This document shows, one piece after another, positions 1-8,417 of a DNA stretch of 64,000 bases. Made by a program: the position numbers and the translations under genes. This stretch comes from Massilia antarctica (GTDB lineage: Bacteria; Pseudomonadota; Gammaproteobacteria; Burkholderiales; Burkholderiaceae_D), in assembly GCF_015689335.1 (NCBI RefSeq), contig NZ_CP065053.1:992001-1056000 (forward strand), read 5' to 3'. A model generated the notes under the pieces. It saw nothing but the letters and a program-made list of their open reading frames with translations, was not told where the DNA came from and did no database searches. How positions within the stretch are numbered: position 1 is the stretch's first letter; every line of letters starts with the position of its first letter.

Positions 1-1885
1 CAACAAGCGTGACCGCCTGATCGTGATCGACCTGGCCACCAACGCCATCAAGGTCGTGGCCCAGTTCAGCGATCGCGACGTCAACCAGTTCGAGTGGGTC
101 AACAACGAACGGCTGGTGTTCGATTCGACCGATAAAACCATCGGCCCGGGCGACGCGGTCTACTGGCCCGGCCTGTTCGCGGTCAACCGCGATGGCAGCA
201 ATTTCAGGCAACTGGTGCAGGTCAGCGGCAGCTTCATCCAGGAGCATGGCGTGGCCCGCAACGTCTTGCCGGCCGATCATTTCTTGGTCGCGCAGAAAGG
301 CGCGCAAAACTCGGACGATGTGTACGTCACCAATCCCAAGCGCGAAGGCCTCGATGAGGCCGGCGACCTCAAGTACGTCAACCTGGTGCGGGTCAACACC
401 CTCACCGGGCGGACCGACACGGTGCGCCGTCCGGGGCTGGCGCGCGGCTGGCTGCTCGACCACAAGGGCGAGCCGCGCATCTGCGTCACGCTCGACAAGA
501 ATACCGAAGCGGTCTGGTACCTGGACCCGTCCAGCAAGGAATGGCGCCAGATCGCGTCCTTCGACGCTTACCTGGGCGGCAAGGACGCATTCACGCCGCT
601 CGCGTTCGCCCCCGACGGCACCTTGTACGTGCTCAGCGCCAGGGGCAAGGACAAGCAAGCGCTGCATACCTTCGATCTGCGCACCGGGCAGATCAGCGCC
701 GAGCCGCTGGTGGTGCTGGCCGATTACGACTTCAGCGGCAGGCTGATCAGCTCGCGCGACAAGTTGCTCGGCGTGCGCTACCTGAGCGATGCGCGCGCCA
801 CCGTCTGGTTCGACGAGAAGATGAAAGCGCTGCAGGCGGCCATCGACGCCGCCCTGCCCGCCACCGTCAACCTGATCGACGTGCCCGCGCGCGCCGAGGC
901 ACCCTGGGTGCTGGTGCGCTCGTATTCCGACAGGCAGCCGGAACGCTACATCCTGTACAACCTCGAGAGCGGCAAGTTCAATCCTGTCGGCAGTACCCAT
1001 GAACGCATCGTCCCGGCCCGGATGGCCGAGCAGGAACTGGTGCGCATCACGGCGCGCGACGGCTTGACGGTGCCGGCCTGGCTGACTGTGCCTACCGCGG
1101 TGCCTACCGCCGTGCCTACCGCCGTGCCTACCGCCGTGCCTACCGCCGTTCCCAAGGGAAAGCGCAAAAACCTGCCGATGGTGGTGCTGGTGCACGGCGG
1201 CCCTAACGTACGCGGCAACGAGTGGGCCTGGTCTCCCGACAGCCAGTTCCTGGCCTCGCGCGGCTACGCCGTGCTCGAACCCGAATTTCGCGGCAGCACC
1301 GGCTTCGGCACCAGGCACTATCGTGCCGGCTGGAAGCAGTGGGGTTTGAAAATGCAGGACGATATCGCCGATGCCACCAAGTGGGCAATCGCCCAGGGCA
1401 TCGCCGACCCCAAGCGCATCTGCATCGCCGGCGCCAGCTACGGCGGCTACGCCACCCTGATGGGGCTGGTGAACGATCCGGCCCTGTACAAGTGCGGCAT
1501 CAACTGGGTCGGCGTGACCGACATCAATCTGCTCTACACGGGCCACTGGAGCTTCACCTCCGACATCAGCAGCGCCTACCTCAAGTACGGTGCGCCGACC
1601 CTGATCGGCGACCTGGAAAAGGATGCGGCCCAGCTGCGCGCCACCTCGCCCCTGCTGCTGGCGGCGCGCATCACCCAGCCGCTGCTGCTGGCCTATGGCG
1701 GCGCCGACCGGCGCGTGCCCCTGTACCACGGCAAGAAATTCCTCGAAGCGCTCAAGGAACATAACCCGAACGTCGAATGGGTGGTGTACCAGGAAGAAGG
1801 ACACGGCTGGTCGCTGCCGAAAAACCGCATCGACTTCTGGGGCCGGGTCGAAAAGTTCTTGCAGCGCCAGATCGGCACGCCCTGA
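1..1885 (+). CDS. S9 family prolyl oligopeptidase, copy 1 (5' end outside window)
   Basis: The reading frame is open from base 2, and its first codons align with residues about 70 onward of the complete paralogue at 1992-4007, so the true start and signal peptide lie upstream of the window. The N-terminal part resembles a beta-propeller of the S9 family and the C-terminal third is an alpha/beta hydrolase. The serine nucleophile sits in a GASYGG motif (codon 1436-1438), the acid is probably the Asp of GGADRRVP (1706-1708), and the His lies in EEGHGWS (1802-1804). Members cleave peptides or remove acyl-aminoacyl residues, usually in the periplasm. Just before the hydrolase domain it carries five VPTA repeats that copy 2 lacks. 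The two copies are close to identical over the catalytic domain, which points to recent tandem duplication or gene conversion. Confidence 0.93.
   Translation, partial: NKRDRLIVIDLATNAIKVVAQFSDRDVNQFEWVNNERLVFDSTDKTIGPGDAVYWPGLFAVNRDGSNFRQLVQVSGSFIQEHGVARNVLPADHFLVAQKGAQNSDDVYVTNPKREGLDEAGDLKYVNLVRVNTLTGRTDTVRRPGLARGWLLDHKGEPRICVTLDKNTEAVWYLDPSSKEWRQIASFDAYLGGKDAFTPLAFAPDGTLYVLSARGKDKQALHTFDLRTGQISAEPLVVLADYDFSGRLISSRDKLLGVRYLSDARATVWFDEKMKALQAAIDAALPATVNLIDVPARAEAPWVLVRSYSDRQPERYILYNLESGKFNPVGSTHERIVPARMAEQELVRITARDGLTVPAWLTVPTAVPTAVPTAVPTAVPTAVPKGKRKNLPMVVLVHGGPNVRGNEWAWSPDSQFLASRGYAVLEPEFRGSTGFGTRHYRAGWKQWGLKMQDDIADATKWAIAQGIADPKRICIAGASYGGYATLMGLVNDPALYKCGINWVGVTDINLLYTGHWSFTSDISSAYLKYGAPTLIGDLEKDAAQLRATSPLLLAARITQPLLLAYGGADRRVPLYHGKKFLEALKEHNPNVEWVVYQEEGHGWSLPKNRIDFWGRVEKFLQRQIGTP
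1088..1147 (+). repeat. 12-bp coding minisatellite, five units (VPTA)5
   Basis: Five consecutive GTGCCTACCGCC units (the first ends in G) encode VPTA five times, in frame, at the linker between propeller and hydrolase domain of the first S9 peptidase. The paralogue downstream has a single VPN at the same place. Because the unit is 12 bp, gain or loss of units keeps the frame. Confidence 0.95.
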
Positions 1886-1991
1886 CACCGGCGCAGCGAT
1901 AAGACTGGCGTCAACGTTGGCAAAACGATAGTATTGACAGACTGGACAGGCTACAACTGTCCGCTTTGCTTCCATCCTATCGAGCCGCCCC

Positions 1992-4007
1992 ATGCCGACC
2001 CGTTGTTCGTCCACCCTGCGCATTGCCGCCCTGCTCGCCTGTGCCCTGGCCATGCCCGCCTTCGGTGCCGAGGCCGCGCCGCCGGCGCCGCCGCCGATCG
2101 CCGATTTTTTCAACAACCCGGCCTTCAGCGATGCCAACCTTTCGCCCAGCGGCAAGTTCCTGGCCGTGCGCTATTCCAACGACAACAAGCGCGACCGCCT
2201 GATCGTGATCGAACTGGCCACCAACACAATCAAGGTCGCGGCCCAGTTCTCCGATCGGGATGTCGACACCTTCCAATGGGTCAACGACGAGCGCCTGGTC
2301 CTGGACACCACCGACAAGAGCGTCGGTCCGGGCGACGCCATCTACGCCCCCGGCCTGTTCGCGGTCAACCGCGACGGCAGCAGTTTCAAGCAACTGGTCC
2401 AGGTGAGCGGCAGCTTCGTGCAAGAGCACGGCGTGGCCCGCACCACCTTGCCGGCCGACCACTATCTGGTCGAGCAAAAAGGCGCGCAAGCGTCCGACGA
2501 TGTCTACGTGATCAATCCGAAACGCGACGGCCTCGATGAAGGCGGCGAGATCAAGTACGTCAACCTGGTACGCCTGAACACGGTGACCGGGCGCGCCGAA
2601 ACGATCAAGCGGCCCGGGCCGGCCCAAGGCTGGCTGCTCGACCACAAGGGCGATCCGCGTCTGTGTATCGCGCTGGAAAAAAATATCGAAACCATCTGGT
2701 ATCTCGATCCTGCCAGCAAGGAATGGCGCCAGATCGCGTCCTTCGACGCTTTCCTGGGCGGCAAGGACGCCTTCACCCCGCTGGCCTTCGGTCCGGACGG
2801 CACCCTGTACGTGCTCAGCGACGCCGGCAAGGACAAGATGGCACTGCACACCTTCGACCTAGCCGCCAACAAAGTCACCGAAAAACCGCTGGTGGCCCTG
2901 GCCGATTACGACTTCAGCGGCAGGCTGATCACCTCGCGCGACAAGCTGCTCGGCGTGCGCTACCTGAGCGACGCCCGCGCCACGGTCTGGTTCGACGAGA
3001 AGATGAAAGCGCTGCAAGCGACCATCGACCTCGCCCTGCCCGCCACCGCGAACATGATCAATCCGCCCGCGCGCCCCGACAGCCCGTGGGTGCTGGTGCA
3101 ATCGTATTCCGACAAGCAACCCGAGCACTACGCCCTGTACAACCTCGATACCGGCAAGTTCACCAGCATCGGCAGCACCCAGGAACGCATCGTCCCGGCC
3201 CAGATGGCCGAACAGGAACTGGTGCGCACCACGGCGCGCGACGGCTTGACGGTGCCGGCCTGGCTGACCGTACCCAATGGCAAGCGCAAGAACCTGCCGA
3301 TGGTGGTGCTGGTGCACGGCGGCCCCTACGTGCGCGGCAACGAGTGGCGCTGGTCGGCCGACAGCCAGTTCCTGGCCTCGCGCGGCTACGCCGTGCTCGA
3401 ACCCGAGTTCCGCGGCAGTACCGGTTTCGGCACCAGGCACTATCGGGCCGGCTGGAAGCAGTGGGGCTTGAAGATGCAGGACGATATCGCCGATGCCACC
3501 AAGTGGGCGATTGCCCAGGGCATCGCCGACCCCAAGCGCATCTGCATCGCCGGCGCCAGCTACGGCGGCTACGCCACCCTGATGGGCCTGGTGAACGATC
3601 CGGACCTGTACAAATGCGGCATCGACTGGGTCGGCGTGACCGACATCAAGCTGCTCTACACGGGCCACTGGAGCTTCACCTCCGACATGAGCAGCGCCTA
3701 CCTCAAGTACGGCGCGCCGACCCTGATCGGCGACCCGGAAAAGGATGCGGCCCAGCTGCGCGCCACCTCGCCCCTGCTGCAGGCGGCGCGCATCACCCAG
3801 CCGCTGCTGCTGGCCTATGGCGGCGCCGACCGGCGCGTGCCCCTGTACCACGGCAAGAAATTCCTCGAAGCGCTCAAGGAACACAACCAGAACGTCGAAT
3901 GGGTGGTGTACCAGGAAGAAGGTCACGGCTGGTCGTTGCCAAAAAACCGCATCGACTTCTGGGGACGGGTCGAAAAATTTCTTGCACGCCAAATCGGCAC
4001 TCCTTGA
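1992..4007 (+). CDS. S9 family prolyl oligopeptidase, copy 2
   Basis: Complete 671-residue secreted peptidase. The start is set by a clear signal peptide (MPTRCSS, a hydrophobic stretch, cleavage probably after AFGA near residue 26), so it should act in the periplasm. A WD/beta-propeller-like region is followed by a hydrolase domain from about residue 420. The expected triad is visible: Ser523 in GASYGG, Asp613 in GGADRRVP and His645 in EEGHGW. The HGGP motif of the oxyanion region is also present. It follows its paralogue by about 105 bp with no obvious terminator between them, so the two may be co-transcribed. The exact substrate (dipeptidyl, acylaminoacyl or prolyl) cannot be told from sequence. 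Confidence 0.93.
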   Translation: MPTRCSSTLRIAALLACALAMPAFGAEAAPPAPPPIADFFNNPAFSDANLSPSGKFLAVRYSNDNKRDRLIVIELATNTIKVAAQFSDRDVDTFQWVNDERLVLDTTDKSVGPGDAIYAPGLFAVNRDGSSFKQLVQVSGSFVQEHGVARTTLPADHYLVEQKGAQASDDVYVINPKRDGLDEGGEIKYVNLVRLNTVTGRAETIKRPGPAQGWLLDHKGDPRLCIALEKNIETIWYLDPASKEWRQIASFDAFLGGKDAFTPLAFGPDGTLYVLSDAGKDKMALHTFDLAANKVTEKPLVALADYDFSGRLITSRDKLLGVRYLSDARATVWFDEKMKALQATIDLALPATANMINPPARPDSPWVLVQSYSDKQPEHYALYNLDTGKFTSIGSTQERIVPAQMAEQELVRTTARDGLTVPAWLTVPNGKRKNLPMVVLVHGGPYVRGNEWRWSADSQFLASRGYAVLEPEFRGSTGFGTRHYRAGWKQWGLKMQDDIADATKWAIAQGIADPKRICIAGASYGGYATLMGLVNDPDLYKCGIDWVGVTDIKLLYTGHWSFTSDMSSAYLKYGAPTLIGDPEKDAAQLRATSPLLQAARITQPLLLAYGGADRRVPLYHGKKFLEALKEHNQNVEWVVYQEEGHGWSLPKNRIDFWGRVEKFLARQIGTP

Positions 4008-4022
4008 AACGGTTCCACTGTC

Positions 4023-4388
4023 ATGAACACGCAACAGTTACAACAACGCTGCCGGGAATTTGCGCATGCAACTGAATCCCTGCATCCGAGTCCAAGCAAT
4101 ATCCTGGTGTATGCGGTGGGCGGAAAAAAATTTGCCTACTTCAAGACCAGTGAACCGGAAATGGGGCGTTTCAGCATCCGCGTCGCGCCCGACCAGTTCC
4201 TCGGACTGACCGGCATGCCCGGCGTGAAGCCGGCCCGCTACATGGGCCGGTTTCATTGGGTGACGATCGTCGACGTGCGCACTTTTCCGGCCGATTTCCT
4301 GGCCGATTTGCTGGCATGGTCGTACCAGAAAGCCTGTTCCGCGCTTAGCAATGCAGAGCTCGCTTCTCTGGAGAACGAGGCACGGTAA
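4023..4388 (+). CDS. MmcQ/YjbR family protein
   Basis: A 121-residue protein of the MmcQ/YjbR (CyaY-like fold) family. Supporting features are its small size, the aromatic motif around GGKKFAYFK near residues 31-39, and the RYMGRFHWVTI segment near residue 75, typical of these putative DNA-binding proteins. It starts 15 bp after the S9 peptidase and probably shares its transcript. The biochemical role of the family is not established. Confidence 0.75.
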   Translation: MNTQQLQQRCREFAHATESLHPSPSNILVYAVGGKKFAYFKTSEPEMGRFSIRVAPDQFLGLTGMPGVKPARYMGRFHWVTIVDVRTFPADFLADLLAWSYQKACSALSNAELASLENEAR

Positions 4389-4541
4389 GGCGGGGGCCGG
4401 CGCCCGCCGGCCTCCTACCGGACGCCCATTTCTACCACGCCTGCAGCAGGGGCGCAAAGTTATTATTTCTACAATTTTGATGAAATTTCGATATAAAATA
4501 TCGCACTGCTGCGCCATCAATGTATCTAACACGAGACCTAC

Positions 4542-6974
4542 ATGACCATCCCATTCAAGAATTCCCACGCACCGCGTCTGCTGGTGCTGGCTGGCGCTGT
4601 TGCCCTGGCCATGACTGCCGGTTGCAACAACGAAGACAAAAAAGACGATCCCAAGAAGCCGAACGACCCGGCGATGAAATACCAGGCCGAGATCAGCCGT
4701 ACCTCGTTCGGCGTGCCGCACATCAAGGCCAACGATGAAGGCAGCCTGGCTTACGGCGTGGCCACCGCCTACGCGCAAGACAATGTCTGCCTGATGGCCG
4801 ACGAATTCACCACCGTCAGCGGCGAGCGCTCCAAGTACTTCGGCCCGAACGCGACGCGCCAGACCTCGGATCTGCCGAACGTGCAGACCGATTTCTTTTA
4901 CCGCATCATCAACGATGCCGACGCCGTCAAGGCCGCCTGGGAAGCCCATTCGGCGCCGATGAAGGCGATGATCGAAGGCTACGTCGCCGGTTACAACGAT
5001 TACCTCGACAAGACCGGCATGAACAACCTGCCGGCCGCCTGCAAGAATGGCGCGTGGGTGCACAAGATCACCGAGACCGACATGGTCAAGCTGCTGCGCC
5101 GCTATGCCGTGGAAGCCAGTTCCGGCCAGTTCATTCCCGCCATCGTGGGCGCCACGCCGCCGGGCCAGAATCCGCTGGTGCCGGCCGTCCCGCCCAAGGC
5201 CGGCATGCACCCGATGGACCCCGACTACTGGGCCGCGATGCGCGAACGCACCGGCAGCAATGCCGTGGCGCTGGGCAGGGACGCGACCGACAATGGCCAG
5301 GGCATGCTGCTCGGCACCCCGCACTTCCCGTGGCGCGGCGCGCTGCGCTTTTACCAGCTGCACCTGACCATCCCCGGCAAGCTCGATGCGATGGGCGCCG
5401 CCCTAGGTGGCATGCCGATGATCAATATCGGCTTCAACCAGAACCTGGCCTGGAGCCACACGGTCAACAACTCGGCCCACTTCACCGTGCACGCGATGCC
5501 GCTGGACCCGTCCGATCCGACCAAGTACCTGTTCGACGGCCAAGCGCAAAGCATGGAACGCAAGACCATCAGCATCGACGTCAAGGGCTCGGATGGCGTG
5601 GTGCGCCCGCTGGCGCGCACCTTCTACAGCAGCCGCTTCGGCCCGATGGTCGTCATTCCCGGCCAGCTCGACTGGACCGGCGGCATGGCCTACGCCATCA
5701 ACGATGCCAACCTCGGCAATAACCGCATGCTGGAACAATGGTACGGCATGGGCAGCGCGCGCAGCCTGGACGAGTTCAAGGCCTCGATCGACCGCACCGT
5801 CGGCCTGCCGTGGGTGAACACCCTGGCCGTCGACAAGGAAGGCAGCGCCCTGTTCATGGATGTCACGGTGGTGCCGAACGTGAGCGCCGCCAAGCAGAGC
5901 GCCTGCGTGCCCGCGCCATTCAAACCGCTGGCCGCGCGCGGCTTGTTCGTGCTCAGCGGCGCGACCAGCGCCTGCGCCCCGGCTAGCGATGTCAATGCGC
6001 CCCAGCCCGGCATCTTCGCCGGTACGAGCCTGCCGCGCCTGACCCGCGGCGACTATGTGCAAAACTCCAACGACAGCGCCTGGCTGTCCAACCCGCGCGC
6101 GCCGGTGACGGGCTTTCCGGACATCGTCAGCGTCGACAATGTCGAGCAGTTCGGACGTACCCGCATCGGCATCACCCAGCTGGAAAAACGCCTGGCCGGC
6201 ACCGATGGACTGGCTGGCCGCCGCATGACGGTCGCGCAACTGCAGGGCCTGGCCCTGAGCAACCGCGTCTATTACGCCGATCAGATCATGGACGACGTGC
6301 TGGCCCTGTGCCGCGCCGACAAGGACTCCCAGGCCGCCGACAGCGCCAACGCCTGTGCGCGCCTGAACCAGTGGGACCGCACGGTCAACCTCGACAGCAA
6401 CACGGGCTACCTGTACTTCACCGGCCTGTGGGAGCGCATCATGCACGTGCCGGGCGTGTGGGCAGTGCCGTTCAACCCGGCCGATCCGGTCAACACCCCG
6501 CGCGGCCTGAATATCGATAACGCGGCCATCGCCAACACGGTACGCCAGGCGCTGGCTTCGTCGGCGCAGGACGTGGCGCGCCTGGGCGTGTCGCCCGACT
6601 CTCGCTGGGGCGACGTGCAAGTGTCCACGCGCGGCACCCGCCAGATCCCGATTCACGGCGGCAAGGGCAGCGATGGTGTGTACAACGCGATGGGCACCGT
6701 TGCCGGGACCGACGGCAAGCTGGAAGTGATCTACGGCACCAGCTACATCCAGACCGTCTCGTTCGACAAAAATGGCCCGCAAGTGCAAGCCATGCTGTCT
6801 TACTCGCAATCGACCGACCCGGCCTCGCCGCATTACGCCGACCAGACCGAACGTTTCTCGAAGAAGGAATGGATCACCCAGCCGTACACGGAAGCGCAGA
6901 TCAAGGCCGATCCCGCGTTCTCGACCACGACGGTGTCGCGCAAGGCCGTCGCCACGCCGAACGGCAAGCCATAA
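4542..6974 (+). CDS. Penicillin acylase family lipoprotein (AHL acylase-like), paralogue 1
   Basis: An 810-residue Ntn-hydrolase of the penicillin G acylase / acyl-homoserine-lactone acylase family. The N terminus is a lipoprotein signal with lipobox TAGC (Cys28), so the protein should be membrane anchored. These enzymes self-cleave to an alpha chain and a beta chain beginning with the nucleophilic Ser; here that is Ser239 in TGSNAVALG, followed by the pocket motif TPHFPW near residue 259. Substrates in the family include beta-lactams, AHL signals and cyclic lipopeptides; the sequence alone does not choose. It has its own AT-rich upstream region (4455-4541) and a close paralogue at 8418-10838, separated only by a phosphofructokinase gene. 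Confidence 0.88.
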   Translation: MTIPFKNSHAPRLLVLAGAVALAMTAGCNNEDKKDDPKKPNDPAMKYQAEISRTSFGVPHIKANDEGSLAYGVATAYAQDNVCLMADEFTTVSGERSKYFGPNATRQTSDLPNVQTDFFYRIINDADAVKAAWEAHSAPMKAMIEGYVAGYNDYLDKTGMNNLPAACKNGAWVHKITETDMVKLLRRYAVEASSGQFIPAIVGATPPGQNPLVPAVPPKAGMHPMDPDYWAAMRERTGSNAVALGRDATDNGQGMLLGTPHFPWRGALRFYQLHLTIPGKLDAMGAALGGMPMINIGFNQNLAWSHTVNNSAHFTVHAMPLDPSDPTKYLFDGQAQSMERKTISIDVKGSDGVVRPLARTFYSSRFGPMVVIPGQLDWTGGMAYAINDANLGNNRMLEQWYGMGSARSLDEFKASIDRTVGLPWVNTLAVDKEGSALFMDVTVVPNVSAAKQSACVPAPFKPLAARGLFVLSGATSACAPASDVNAPQPGIFAGTSLPRLTRGDYVQNSNDSAWLSNPRAPVTGFPDIVSVDNVEQFGRTRIGITQLEKRLAGTDGLAGRRMTVAQLQGLALSNRVYYADQIMDDVLALCRADKDSQAADSANACARLNQWDRTVNLDSNTGYLYFTGLWERIMHVPGVWAVPFNPADPVNTPRGLNIDNAAIANTVRQALASSAQDVARLGVSPDSRWGDVQVSTRGTRQIPIHGGKGSDGVYNAMGTVAGTDGKLEVIYGTSYIQTVSFDKNGPQVQAMLSYSQSTDPASPHYADQTERFSKKEWITQPYTEAQIKADPAFSTTTVSRKAVATPNGKP

Positions 6975-7064
6975 GCCGTCGTCTGGCGTAAGGAAACCGG
7001 CAGTCTGCCGCCATGGCGGTAGACTGCCTGCAAGCTGCTTGTTCCACACATCAAGGAGATGCAC

Positions 7065-8282
7065 ATGTCGTCAGGAAAAATTCTGGTCGCACAGGGAGGC
7101 GGACCCACCGCCGTGATCAACCAGTCGCTGGTCGGCGTGGTGCTCGAAGCGCGCCGCTTTCGCAACGTCACCCGCGTCTACGGCGCCATGCACGGGGTGC
7201 GCGGGATTGTCGACGAAGACTTTGTCGACCTGACCCAGGAAACCAGCCACAACCTGGAACTGGTCGGCATGACCCCCTCGTCGGCGCTCGGCTCGACCCG
7301 CGACAAGCCCGACCTGGCTTACTGCCACAAGATTTTCGAGGTGCTGCGCGCCCACGAGATCGAGCATTTCTTCTACATCGGCGGCAACGATTCCTCCGAC
7401 ACGGTGCGCATCGTCAGCCTCGAAGCGCAAAAAGCCGGCTATCCGCTGCGCTGCATCCATATTCCCAAAACCATCGATAACGATTTGGTCGGCAACGACC
7501 ACACCCCCGGCTTTCCCTCGGCCGCGCGGTTTGTCGCCCAAGCCTTTGCCGGCGCCAACCTCGACAACGCGGCCCTGCCCGGCGTGTATGTGGGCGTGGT
7601 GATGGGACGCCACGCCGGCTTCCTGACCGCCGCCGCCGCGCTCGGCAAAAAATTCCCGGACGATGGCCCGCACCTGATTTACCTGCCCGAGCGCACCTTT
7701 GTCATCGAAAAATTTCTCGCCGACGTCAAGGCCACCTACGAGCGCTACGGGCGCTGCGTGATCGCCGTCTCCGAAGGCATCCATGACGCTTCCGGCGCGG
7801 CCATCGCCAGCCTGCTGTCGAGCGAAGTCGAGCGCGATGCGCACGGCAATGTCCAGCTCTCCGGCACCGGCGCGCTGGCCGACCTGCTGTGCGATGAAAT
7901 CAAGTCCAAGCTCGGCATCAAGCGCGTGCGCGGCGACACCTTCGGCTACCTGCAGCGCTCCTTCATCGGCTGCGTGTCGGACGTGGACCAGCGCGAGGCG
8001 CGCGAAGTGGGCGAAAAAGCCGTGCAGTTCGCCATGTGGGGCGAGCGCGACGGTTCGGTATCGATCAAGCGTACCGGCTACTACTCGGTCGACTATGAGC
8101 TGGTGCCCCTGGACGAGGTGGCCGGCAAGACGCGCGTGATGGAAGACGTCTTCATCAGCGAGAGCGGTACCGATGTCACCGACGCTTTCCGCCTGTACCT
8201 GCGCCCGCTGCTGGGGTCGGGCATGCCGGACGCTTTCCGCCTGCGTCCGGCGCCGGTGGAAAAAATCCTCAACAAGAAATAA
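7065..8282 (+). CDS. pfp: 6-phosphofructokinase, probably pyrophosphate-dependent
   Basis: A 405-residue phosphofructokinase of the longer, PPi-utilising type. The phosphate-donor loop reads GGNDSSDT (Asn108-Asp109) and the catalytic segment reads PKTIDND (134-140); the Lys in PKT instead of the Gly of ATP enzymes (PGTIDND) is the usual sign of PPi use. It would interconvert fructose 6-phosphate and fructose 1,6-bisphosphate reversibly in glycolysis/gluconeogenesis. An ATG at 7059 overlaps the AAGGAG ribosome site (7053-7058), so ATG 7065 is preferred. A hairpin follows at 8310-8332. The flanking acylase genes give no metabolic link. Confidence 0.88.
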   Translation: MSSGKILVAQGGGPTAVINQSLVGVVLEARRFRNVTRVYGAMHGVRGIVDEDFVDLTQETSHNLELVGMTPSSALGSTRDKPDLAYCHKIFEVLRAHEIEHFFYIGGNDSSDTVRIVSLEAQKAGYPLRCIHIPKTIDNDLVGNDHTPGFPSAARFVAQAFAGANLDNAALPGVYVGVVMGRHAGFLTAAAALGKKFPDDGPHLIYLPERTFVIEKFLADVKATYERYGRCVIAVSEGIHDASGAAIASLLSSEVERDAHGNVQLSGTGALADLLCDEIKSKLGIKRVRGDTFGYLQRSFIGCVSDVDQREAREVGEKAVQFAMWGERDGSVSIKRTGYYSVDYELVPLDEVAGKTRVMEDVFISESGTDVTDAFRLYLRPLLGSGMPDAFRLRPAPVEKILNKK

Positions 8283-8309
8283 GCCGCTCCGGGGCGGCCA
8301 GGTACCGTC

Positions 8310-8332
8310 AGATGCGCCGCCCGGGCGCATCT
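8310..8332 (+). terminator. Hairpin after phosphofructokinase gene
   Basis: A perfect 9-bp stem (AGATGCGCC / GGCGCATCT) with a 5-base loop lies 27 bp after the pfp stop. No T run follows directly; TTTTGATTGTTTT comes about 15 bases later. It may terminate transcription before the next lipoprotein gene or act only as an mRNA 3' end. Confidence 0.5.
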
Positions 8333-8417
8333 GCTTGCCCTTCTGACATTTTGATTGTTTTAGCAACGTTAAATCGCAACACTGCGGTCCCGTCAACTTT
8401 CACGACACCGGACCGCC

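Noticed and set aside
1934..1957. TTGACA followed by TACAAC between the two S9 peptidase genes
   Set aside because: The spacer is only 12 bp, too short for a sigma-70 promoter.
1977..2849. Long open frames opposite to strongly coding genes, such as here and at 5403-7064, 8487-10856 and 52936-55506
   Set aside because: They are antisense frames kept open by high GC; the sense strand encodes clear protein families.
4477..4499. TTGATG and TATAAA/TAAAAT upstream of the first acylase
   Set aside because: Spacing of 9-11 bp does not fit a promoter; the region is AT-rich and may hold one, but the elements cannot be fixed.
6975..7064. ATG 7059 as start of the phosphofructokinase
   Set aside because: It overlaps the AAGGAG ribosome site that serves ATG 7065.
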